Part shown: one piece after another, positions 1 through 9,635 of the stretch
How the letters are laid out: each line of letters begins with the position of its first letter
Numbering within the stretch: the stretch's first letter is position 1
NCBI GenBank assembly: GCA_947628735.1
Contig: CANRAY010000014.1
Span: forward strand, 1-36,730
Direction of reading: 5' to 3'
DNA: 36,730 nt
DNA from: an uncultured Clostridia bacterium
GTDB taxonomy: Bacteria; Bacillota; Clostridia; TANB77; CAG-508
Notes under the pieces: generated by a model
Databases searched by the model: none
Told to the model about the DNA's origin: nothing
What the model saw: the letters and a program-made list of their open reading frames with translations, nothing else
Translations under genes and position numbers: made by a program

Positions 1-1474
1 ACTAATATCTCTAATTGATTCTGAATAAGTTATATTATCACTATCATCCACTGACCCTAATCTATATATATGCATTGTTGTAGGTTGTCCAGATTCTCTA
101 ACGTCTTTAAAGACTTCTGTTTCTGATAATTTATCAACCAGTCCTACTTTCCATCCTTTTGAATTTGTCCATATTTCAAGCAATCCACCTGAAGTTTCAG
201 GAAGCTCTTCTCCTGTGAAATTTACAATGACCCATTCTTGTTCTTTCTCTTCTGTTATTTTAAACTTTAATATATCACTAATTTTATTATACCCAGAAGG
301 TACAACCACTTCCTTTACATAGTATGTACCTACTGGTGGAATATCATATGAATGATCACAAAATCCAGTTTCTTGTAAATCTACTCGTTCATATAAATGG
401 CTACATGCTTCATCTGTATATATTTCTATAACTGCTCCTGGTAATAATTTACCTTCTTCATCAATTTTATATATATAAAAATTCTTATCTTCCTGTGGTT
501 CTTCTGGTACTGTTGGTACTTCTACTTCTGGTACTATATGTCCTTTAGGTACCGTTGGTTGTGGTTCTCCTTTTAATTCTGTTATTACATTATTTACTAT
601 CTTTCCTTCTTCTATATCTTTTTGTTGCACTGTATATGTGTAAATTATAGTTTCTGTTTTCTGCGAATCTAATGAACTTATTGTCCAATAACCATCTTTT
701 GCTCCTATTTTTTCACTGTTTCCTGCAGATAATACTAAATGTTCATCTCCTGGTTTATATGTTCCACTTCCTGCTGTTAATGTATCTGTTATTTGTATAT
801 CTTTTATTGTAACATCCCCTGTATTAGTTGCTATAATAGTATATTCGATAGTATCTCCTACTGTATAATATTTTCTTCCATTTGGTGGATTTGATGTTGC
901 TTTTTTCTCTATTTCAAAATTTGGATTATCGCTTTCTATTAAACTACTTATATTATCTCCTAATATTCCTAATACTCGATCTCCACTTGGGCCATAATAT
1001 TTTACCTGATATCTACTTTCACTTTTTGTACTTTCTTCTGCTAATTTTATACTTTTCTCTGTTGAAGCTACCTTAGCAATATTAGTTTCACCTACTGATA
1101 ATGGTTCTAGTTTATATACATCATTTTCTCCATCTGTTCCATTTCCTAATGACATTCTATTTCCTAATAGTTTCTCTACATTTATTACATAGCCTGCACC
1201 ATATAATTCTTGTCCTATTATTTCTTTATCTTCTCCTTGCAAATATGTAATTAAGTCTCCGCCTAGCATTACTTTATCTATCCAGTAATTTGAATACTCC
1301 ATCTCCATTGCTTCCCATACCATTGCATGGGTATGTTCTATTCCTGCTCTTTCTGCACTTGCTATTAGGCCATCTTCTCCAAACACTGCATTAATACTTA
1401 TTACTGCTAAGATAATTAATATCACTATTGTTACAACTAATGCTATTAAAGTTATTCCGCTTTTCTTTTTTCAT
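1..1474 (-). CDS. Prepilin-like surface protein paralog 0 (3' end beyond window), DUF11-like and Cna-B-like domains; needs +1 shift at CGG (1457-1459)
   Basis: Translation matches paralogs 1-3 (GITLIALVVTIVILIILAVISINAVFGEDGLIASAERAGIEHTH...). RBS-like aagggg and ATG at 1474 give MKKEK, then in-frame CGG. The pilin frame has no start codon because a TGA overlaps the ATG. Confidence 0.8.
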
Positions 1475-1512
1475 AATTTTTCCCCTTCTTTTGTTTAAAT
1501 ATAATTATTTTT

Positions 1513-1541
1513 ATTATATATTATCTTTTTATATACTTCAA
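1513..1541 (-). promoter_or_regulatory. Putative sigma-A promoter for paralog 0
   Basis: Minus strand TTGAAG-N17-TATAAT, same architecture as upstream of paralogs 1 and 3. Confidence 0.6.
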
Positions 1542-1576
1542 CAACAATTATATTACATTTACATTACATTTTCACA

Positions 1577-1617
1577 TAAAAAACTGATAAATATCTTTTA
1601 AATATTTACCAGTTTTT
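1577..1617 (-). terminator. Rho-independent terminator of paralog 1
   Basis: aaaaactggtaaatat / atatttatcagtttttt inverted repeat followed by T-run on the minus strand. Confidence 0.7.
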
Positions 1618-1662
1618 CATTTTACTTTTTATTAATATTAAACTTTTTTAAATTTATAATAG

Positions 1663-4350
1663 TTACCATGAACCGTTAATAGGTATTGCTTCAAACACAA
1701 CTGCTACATTAAATTGAGAACCTTCTTCAAATTCTATTCCTCGTTTATATTCATTTGCTAACTCATTAAGATCTATGCTTAACACTGTTGAAGCAGCTCC
1801 TGGTTGTATTGGTTGATTATAATACCACCATCCATCATCTTTTTTCTCCCAAGATTCACCATCATAATCATATTGTAATCTATCATCAAAACCACTAAAA
1901 GCCCTTGCTCTAATATAACAATCTTCTTCGGAATCTGCACTATTTGTAATTGCTATAGTCTTTATCCAACTAGAAAACTCTTCTTCTATCATTACATTTA
2001 AAAATTCTTCATCCATTGCTATCATAGCTATATCCTTATCATCTAGAGAACCTTCTTCTATTTCTTCCTCTCCAGTTATTTTATCCAAGTCCCACCTTTT
2101 ATCCCAATAGTAGAACCTATTTAATATTCCATACCCTAATTTGGAAGATGCTTCATATTGATTGGTAAATGAAACTTTACAAGTAGGTTCTTCTTCTGAG
2201 AAATAGTCCCAACTAGGTTGTTGTATTTTTTGACTAGTACATTTACTTGATGCTCCTGAATAAATCTGTGAAACTGTAACCGTTGTACCTGAAGGAATAT
2301 TGTCTAACATTACAGTTTTATTACCTGGATAAGTAACAAATTGAGTAATTACATCAGAATATACAAGATTTCCCTCACTCATTGCTTCCACCTTATATAT
2401 GATATTAGAAGGATATCCCAAATTATAATCATAATTTAATACTTCTGTTTCGATCTCCACTCTTCCCTTTCGCGTTTCTCGTCCTGTTAGCAATAAATAA
2501 AGATTAATATTACCTTTTTCTACTTCTATTATCATTGGTGCAAATGAATATTCAAACTCCTTTGTAACTATGTTATCACACGAAACCACAAATAGATCAG
2601 TTTTTCCTCTTAATTCTTCTTCAGCATATATATTATTAGACATATTGATTTTTTTATAATTTTCTAAGTTTATATCTAAGTATGATTCAAGGCCTAAATC
2701 ATTTACGCTTTCTACTGCCATTTCTCCGCAAAGATAATTTAAAAACTCCTTTTGATAACCATAAGAACTCTTACCCAACTCGAACCAATTTCCTTCAACT
2801 TCTGAAAATTCTGTTGGTAAATCACTTATATCACTAATTGAATCTGAATAAGTTATACTACCACTATCATCTACTGATCCTAATCTATATATATGTAGTG
2901 TTGTAGGCTGTCCAAAATTTGCAACATCTTCAGCAAATAAGCTTGTTATTCCTACTTTCCATATTTTTGAATCTGTCCATAATTCAAGCACCCCACCTGA
3001 ACTTTCAGGCAACTCCATTCCTGCAAAATTTATAATAGTCCATTCTTGATATGGTTCGTCTGTTATTTCCATTTCTAGTATTTCTATTGGGTTATATCCA
3101 GCTGGTATAACGCTTTCTTTAATATAATATATACCTGCTTGTGGAATATCTTCTGTCCAATCATAAGAACCCGTTTCTTTTAAATCTATAGTTTTGCAAA
3201 AACTTTCTGGACTACATGACCTATCTTTATATATTTCTATAACTGCTCCTGGTAATAATTTGCCTTTTTCATCAACTTTTTCTATATGGATTGTCCTTTT
3301 TACCTGTGGTTCTTCGGGTACTGTTGGCACTTCTACTTCTGGTATTATATGCCCTTTTGGTACTGTTGGTTGTGGTTCTCCTTTTAATTCTGTTATTACA
3401 TTATTTACTATCTTTCCTTCTTCTATATCTTTTTGTTGCACTGTATATGTGTAAATTATAGTTTCTGTTTTCTGCGAATCTAATGAACTTATTGTCCAAT
3501 AACCATCTTTTGCTCCTATTTTTTCACTGTTTCCTGCAGATAATACTAAATGTTCATCTCCTGGTTTATATGTTCCACTTCCTGCTGTTAATGTATCTGT
3601 TATTTGTATATCTTTTATTGTAACATCCCCTGTATTAGTTGCTATAATAGTATATTCTATAGTATCTCCTACTGTATAATATTCTTTTCCATTTGGTGGA
3701 GTTGATGTTGCTTTTTTCTCTATTTCAAAATTTGGATTATCACTTTCTATTAAACTACTTATATTATCTCCTAATATTCCTAATACTCTATCTCCACTTG
3801 GGCCATAATATTTTACCTGATATCTACTTTCGCTTTTTATAATTTTCTCTGCTAATTTTATATTTTTCTCTGTTGAAGCTACCTTAGCAATATTAGTTTC
3901 ACCTACCGATAATGGTTCTAGTTTATATACATCATTTGTTCCATCTGTTCCATTTCCTATTGGCATTCTTGTTCCTAATAATTTTTCTGTGTTAATTACA
4001 TATCCTGCACCCTTTAGTTCTTTTCCAATTATGTCTTTATCTTCTTCTTGTAAATATGTAATTAAGTTTCCGCCTACCATTGTTTTGTCAATCCAATAAT
4101 TTGAATACTCCATCTCCATAGCTTCCCACACTGTTGCATGAGTATGTTCTATTCCTGCTCTTTCTGCATTTGCTATTAAGCCGTCTTCTCCAAATACTGC
4201 ATTAATACTTATTACTGATAAAATAATTAAGATTACTATTGTCACTACTAGAGCTATTAATGTTATTCCGTTCTTTCTGCGGTTTAAAGAGTAGCTCTCT
4301 CTCTCTCTCTCTCTCTCTCTTACAGCTATCTGTGTTTCGTGTTTTTTCAT
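1663..4350 (-). CDS. Prepilin-like surface protein paralog 1: DUF11-like, Cna-B/SpaA-like and C-terminal TasA-like module
   Basis: 895 aa ORF; NGITLIALVVTIVILIILSVISI N-terminus; NTGDVTIKDIQITDTLTAGSGTYKPG (DUF11-like); KVDEKGKLLPGAVIEIYKD...AGIYYIKESVIPAGYNP (Cna-B-like); C-terminal W..DDGWWYYNQPIQPGAAST. Confidence 0.85.
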   Translation of the reverse strand: MKKHETQIAVRERERERESYSLNRRKNGITLIALVVTIVILIILSVISINAVFGEDGLIANAERAGIEHTHATVWEAMEMEYSNYWIDKTMVGGNLITYLQEEDKDIIGKELKGAGYVINTEKLLGTRMPIGNGTDGTNDVYKLEPLSVGETNIAKVASTEKNIKLAEKIIKSESRYQVKYYGPSGDRVLGILGDNISSLIESDNPNFEIEKKATSTPPNGKEYYTVGDTIEYTIIATNTGDVTIKDIQITDTLTAGSGTYKPGDEHLVLSAGNSEKIGAKDGYWTISSLDSQKTETIIYTYTVQQKDIEEGKIVNNVITELKGEPQPTVPKGHIIPEVEVPTVPEEPQVKRTIHIEKVDEKGKLLPGAVIEIYKDRSCSPESFCKTIDLKETGSYDWTEDIPQAGIYYIKESVIPAGYNPIEILEMEITDEPYQEWTIINFAGMELPESSGGVLELWTDSKIWKVGITSLFAEDVANFGQPTTLHIYRLGSVDDSGSITYSDSISDISDLPTEFSEVEGNWFELGKSSYGYQKEFLNYLCGEMAVESVNDLGLESYLDINLENYKKINMSNNIYAEEELRGKTDLFVVSCDNIVTKEFEYSFAPMIIEVEKGNINLYLLLTGRETRKGRVEIETEVLNYDYNLGYPSNIIYKVEAMSEGNLVYSDVITQFVTYPGNKTVMLDNIPSGTTVTVSQIYSGASSKCTSQKIQQPSWDYFSEEEPTCKVSFTNQYEASSKLGYGILNRFYYWDKRWDLDKITGEEEIEEGSLDDKDIAMIAMDEEFLNVMIEEEFSSWIKTIAITNSADSEEDCYIRARAFSGFDDRLQYDYDGESWEKKDDGWWYYNQPIQPGAASTVLSIDLNELANEYKRGIEFEEGSQFNVAVVFEAIPINGSW
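4295..4320. repeat. (CT)13 dinucleotide microsatellite inside the 5' coding region of paralog 1
   Basis: Direct reading gctctctctctctctctctctctctctctct; encodes RERERERE between the start codon and the prepilin motif. Confidence 0.95.
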
Positions 4351-4393
4351 AAATTTTCCCCTTCTTTTGTTTTTAAATACAATTATTTTCTTT

Positions 4394-4422
4394 ATTATAT
4401 GTTATAAATTTACCCTATTCAA
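4394..4422 (-). promoter_or_regulatory. Putative sigma-A promoter of paralog 1
   Basis: TTGAAT-N17-TATAAT on minus strand, in a block nearly identical to that at 9500-9528. Confidence 0.7.
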
Positions 4423-4448
4423 CAACAATTATATTACATTTATATTAC

Positions 4449-4483
4449 AAAAAAATAAAGAGGTGTTACCCCTTTATTTTTTA
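4449..4483 (-). terminator. Rho-independent terminator after paralog 2
   Basis: aaaataaaggggt/acctctttatttt stem with T-run on the minus strand. Confidence 0.7.
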
Positions 4484-4502
4484 TTCACTTATTTGCTTGC
4501 TA

Positions 4503-6699
4503 TTAATATTCTATATTTTCGTCATAATCACGATCATAAACTGTCCAATCAGCATATGCCTCACCCTCTTCAGTATATAATACAGGAACTGCTTCATATA
4601 CAACTATAACGTTGAATTGTTCTCCTTCCATTACATATTCCACCGGTACATTCCAAATTTGAATATTCAATTCCGTTGTTGCTTCACCACTTCCCAGAAC
4701 GTCAGAATAATAATAATAACCTTCATCTCCTTGCGTCCACATTTCACCACTATATACTAATTCTATATTGCTTGGACAAAACGCTATTGCTCTTATATAC
4801 ATAGGTTCATTATTTTCATTACTCTCGATTAATACATGCTTTGTCCAGTCATAAAATTCCTCTTGTAAACTTAATACATCATTATCATTTACCTCATTTT
4901 CTTTATTCCATTGCCATATGCCATCAGCTTCAAGATATTCAAAGTTATTTTGTATACTACCACCTTTAATTTGAGATTTTATATAACTATTTTTAAATGA
5001 AACGTTGCAAATAGGTCCTTCATCTAGATAATCCCAATTAGATTGTTGTATATAATCACTAATGCATCTGGTTAATGTTCCTGAGTAGATCTGCTTTACT
5101 GTAACTGTTGTAGATGAAGGAATATTTTCTAATACTACAGTCTGCTTACCAGAATTGTTAACTATTTGACGAACTACATTAGCATAAACAATATATCCAT
5201 CTTTTTCTGCCTCAACTTCATACACAATAGTAGAAGGTTTATCTGAAGCATAATCTAATACTTCTGTTTCAATTTCTAATCTTCCTGATCTAATCGATTG
5301 CTCTGCTGACATCGAACTCATATTTATCTTTTCGTTTTCTACATATATTATTGTTGAATCTAAATTATATTCATACTTTTGTGTAAGTATATTATCACAA
5401 GAAATTATAAATAAATCAATTTTCCCTTTTAGTTCTTTTCCACGAGGAACCTTAACTGTAGTAAGTTCTTTATTTTTTTCTAAATTTATATCTAAGTATG
5501 ATTCAAGACCCACATCATTTAAATTTTCTACTCCACTTTCTTCGCAAATATAACCAACAAACTCTTCTTGAGTATAGAAATTTTTGAAATACTTCGCATA
5601 AAAATCTGAATACTTAGTTGGTAAACCTCTTATACCACTGATTGCATCTGTATAAGTTATATTGCCACTATTATCTACAGAAGCAAATCTATATATATGC
5701 ATAGTCGTTGAACTACCATAATTTATAATATCATCATAATAACCAGCGTCCTCACCGCCTAATCCTATATTCCATTCATTTGCATCTGTCCATATCCTTA
5801 ATAGAACTCCTGGCCATTCAGGTAATGTTTCTCCTTGATTATTTATGATATCCCATCTTTGATATAATTCATCTGTTATTTCCACTTCTAACATAACTAT
5901 TTGGTTATATCCATCTGGTGTAACATTCCCTTTAATATAATATTTACCTACTGGTGGAATATCATCTGAATGATCATAAATAGCATTTTCTCTAAAATCT
6001 ATAGTTTCATAAAAACTATCTTCACTACATGATTCATCCGTATAAATATCTATCACTGTTCCTATTAAAGGCATACCATCTTGATCTAAATTACATATAA
6101 TAAATTTTGTTTTTTCTTGTAGATATTCTGGTCCCTGAGGATCTTGTGGATTATCGCTTCCCGTTAAATTGATAATATTATCTCCTAATATTCCTAATAC
6201 CCTATCTCCACTTGGTCCATAATATTTTACTCTGTATTCTTTTTTGATTTTTGTACTTTCTTCTGCTAATTTTATGCTTTTCTCTGTTGATGCTACCTTA
6301 GTAATATTAGCTTCTTCTATTGGTAATGGTTCTAGCTTATATACGTCATTGGTTCCATCTGTTCCATTTCCTAATGACATTCTTGTTCCTAATAGTTTCT
6401 CTACATTTATTACATATCCTGCACCTTGTAATTCTTTTCCTATTATCCCTTTATCTTCTCCTTGCAAATATGTAATTAAATTTCCTCCTAACATTACTTT
6501 ATCTATCCAGTAATTTGAGTACTCCATTTCCATTGCTTCCCATACCATTGCATGGGTATGCTCTATACTTCCTCTTTCTGCACTTGCTAGTAAACCATCT
6601 TCTCCAAATACAGCATTAATACTTATTACTGCTAAGATAATTAAGATTACTATTGTCACTACTAAAGCTATTAATGTTATTCCGCTTTTCTCTTTTCAT
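4503..6699 (-). CDS. Prepilin-like surface protein paralog 2 (Cna-B-like and TasA-like module; lacks DUF11-like block); needs +1 shift at CGG (6682-6684)
   Basis: Homologous to paralogs 0, 1 and 3. RBS aaaggag and ATG at 6699 give MKREK then CGG; +1 shift gives GITLIALVVTIVILI. The ORF track starts it at an internal GTG that lacks the pilin motif. Confidence 0.8.
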
Positions 6700-6716
6700 A
6701 TTTTTCTCCTTTGCAT

Positions 6717-7211
6717 TTATATTTCTATTTGCCATCCTTTATAACTTGGCCCAATATTTCCGTTTCCATCATCTAATACTAATGTTGCTTCAGCTGCTGT
6801 AATAATATTAACAACCCAACCTTCTTCAATTGGATTTTCCTCTGTTGACATTGGCAAACTCAATGTAATATTTAACGCGCCAGTTGACGCACCTGGTTCA
6901 AACAAACTTTGATAGTACCAATATCCATCCTTTCCATCTATCCATCCTTCTCCACTGCCAGTTACGGTTACATTATCAGGTTTAATAATACTTACTCTTA
7001 CATAACATTCTTTGTTACCTGTATTTTCTATTGTAATAGTTTTAACATTTGCATTTACAATTTCATGAGGTATAACACCAATTTCTTCAAAATCAGATAG
7101 TGTTAATGAATCAGTATTATTTTTAGCAATTACTTGACATTTTAACAAGATTACACTTAGCAATATGGTTATAACAACAACATATATTTTTATATTTCTT
7201 TTGTTCCTCAT
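6717..7211 (-). CDS. Small secreted TasA/SipW-associated-like protein
   Basis: N-terminal signal/TM segment; CYVRVSIIKP...GEGWIDGKDGYWYYQSLFEPGASTGAL pattern resembles TasA/camelysin-type proteins and the C-termini of paralogs 1 and 2. Confidence 0.65.
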   Translation of the reverse strand: MRNKRNIKIYVVVITILLSVILLKCQVIAKNNTDSLTLSDFEEIGVIPHEIVNANVKTITIENTGNKECYVRVSIIKPDNVTVTGSGEGWIDGKDGYWYYQSLFEPGASTGALNITLSLPMSTEENPIEEGWVVNIITAAEATLVLDDGNGNIGPSYKGWQIEI

Positions 7212-7244
7212 ATTCTATTTTCCTCCTTTATATATTATTTATTA

Positions 7245-9456
7245 TCATCCTTCTCCATTTTGCCAATACCAAGCTGATCCATTAAATACATATGAGTTTT
7301 CTGTACTACTTCCGGTCATTGAATATTTAGAGCGTCTTAAATCAAATTGAACATTTTTCGAATTAGTAACATCGATTTCTTCCATACCGCCTTGTATTTC
7401 ATATGATGGTGTTATATATTTAGGTTTAACTATTATTTTATCTGCAACAGGTATCTCTTCAACATAAATTGTTTGTACACCATTTTCAAAAATTATTGTA
7501 CTCTCTATTCTATCATACAAAACTTCATTATTACTCGTTGCAATTATTTCATAGCACACTGTCATAGGGCCTAATTCTTGAACATAATCTTGCATATTAC
7601 TTACAATTTCTATTGCACTTTTTCGAATTAACTGTTCTTCTCCTATCCCCCAAAAACTAGTTTTTCCTTTTTCCACTTTTATAAGTATTGGCATATGTAC
7701 ATATTCATACTTATCTGTAACAATATTATCACAAGCAACTATAAATAAATTAGTTTGTTCTTCCAATTCATTTTCAGAATATACAGTAGTAGTTTCTGTA
7801 TATCCATTCAAATTTATATCTAAATATAATTCTAATCCTAATAATTCTCCAGATGTTTCTGGCATATCAGATCCCTCTTCAGGTTCTCCTGCTGTATTCA
7901 TTAAAATCATTTCAATCAAATCATGTTGATAAACTATTGATTCTTTTCCATGTCCAAACCATCTTTCTCCAACTTTAGTTGGTAAATCACTTATATTACT
8001 AATTGAATCAGAATATGTTATATTACCACTATCATCTACTGAACCTAATCTATATACATGCAATGTTGTTGGTTGACCAAAATTTATAATATCATTATAA
8101 TAAGACAATCCTCTATCAGTTAACCTCACATTCCATTTATTTGCATCTGTCCATATCTTTAATTGAGGTATTGAACTTTCAGGCAACTCAATTCCCGTAT
8201 AATTTACAATAGTCCATTCTTGAAATTGCTCATTTGTTATTTCCATTTCTAATAAATCTATTGGTGTATATCCATCTGGTGTAACTGTTTCTTTAATATA
8301 GTATTTACCTGCTGGCGGAATATTATCAGAATGGTCATACTCAGCTGATTCGCGTAAATCTATAGTTTCATAAAAACTTTCTTCACTACATGACTTATCT
8401 GTATATATTTCTATAACTGCCCCTTTTAAAGGCATACCATTCGCATCTACTTTACATATAATAAATGTTCTATTACTTTGTGGTTTTTGTTCTTCTTCTG
8501 GTACTGTTGGTACTTCTTCTTTTGGTATCCTATGTCCTCTTGGCACTGTTGGCTGTGGTTCTCCTGTTAATTGTGTTATTACATTTACTATTATCTTTCC
8601 TGCTTCTATATCTTTTTGTTGCACTGTATATGTGTAAATGATAGTTGCTGTTTCTTGCGAATCTAATGAACTTATCGTCCAATAGCCATCTCCTACTCCT
8701 ACTTTTTCACTACTTTTTTCTTTTAATAATACTAATTTATCACTTCCGGGTTTATATGTTCCACTTCCTGCCGTTAATGTGTCTGTTATTTTTATATCTT
8801 TTATTGTAACATCCCCTGTATTCTTTGCTGTAATTGTATATTCTATAGTATCTCCTACTGTATAATATTCTCCATTTGGTGGAGTTGATGTTGCTTTTTT
8901 CTCTATTTCAAAATTTGGATTGTCACTTTCTATTAAACTACTTATACTATCTCCTAATATTCCTAACTCTCTATTTCCACTTGGACCATAGTATTTTACA
9001 CTATATTTTGTTCCACTTATTACTTCTTCTAGTTTATATACATCATTCTCTCCATCTGTTCCATTTCCTAATGACATTCTTGTTCCTAATAGTTTATCTA
9101 TATTTATTACATATCCTGTTCCTTGTAATTCTTGTCCTATTATTTCTTTATCTGCTCCTTGTAAATATGTAATTAAATTTCCTCCTAGCATTACTTTATC
9201 TATCCAATAATTTGAGTACTCCATTTCCATGGCTTCCCACACCATTGCATGGGTATGCTCTATACTTCCTCTTTCTGCACTTGCTAGTAAACCATTTTCT
9301 CCAAATACTGCATTAATACTTATTACTGCTAAGATAATCAAAATAACTATTGTAACTACTAAAGCTATTAATGTTATTCCGTTCTTTTCGTGGTTTAAAG
9401 TATTTCTCTTCCTTTCTTTTTCTCTCACAGCTATCTACTTTTCGCATTTTCTCCAT
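7245..9456 (-). CDS. Prepilin-like surface protein paralog 3: DUF11-like and Cna-B-like; from its RBS-linked ATG needs +1 shift at CGG (9379-9381)
   Basis: 727 aa ORF in track starts at an internal GTG. The ATG at 9456 preceded by gaaagggg matches the paralog 1 and 0 start context and reads MEKMRKVDSCERKRKEEKYFKPRKE then CGG. Confidence 0.8.
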
Positions 9457-9499
9457 AAACTTCCCCTTTCTTTTGTTTTTAGACACAATTATTTCTTTC

Positions 9500-9528
9500 A
9501 TTATATGTTATAAATTTACCCTATTCAA
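9500..9528 (-). promoter_or_regulatory. Putative sigma-A promoter of paralog 3
   Basis: TTGAAT-N17-TATAAT on minus strand. Confidence 0.7.
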
Positions 9529-9635
9529 TAACAATTACATTACATTTATATTACAAAATCATTATATTTAAATACTTTAAAAATTTTATATCTGGAACTA
9601 TTCTTTATACCTTTTCATATATTAACTTTAAGGAG

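Noticed and set aside
882-1076. Plus-strand ORFs inside the surface-gene cluster (882-1076, 3194-3454, 6244-6513, 8876-9172 and similar)
   Set aside because: Antisense to strong minus-strand homologous coding; low-complexity Leu/Phe/Tyr composition typical of antisense reads in AT-rich DNA.
1465-1474. Homopolymer A-tract slippage or phase variation as the sole explanation of the paralog 0 and 2 register
   Set aside because: Paralog 2 has a broken A-tract (AAAAGAG) yet the same register, and dapB has no A-tract at its site; still possible for paralog 0 alone.
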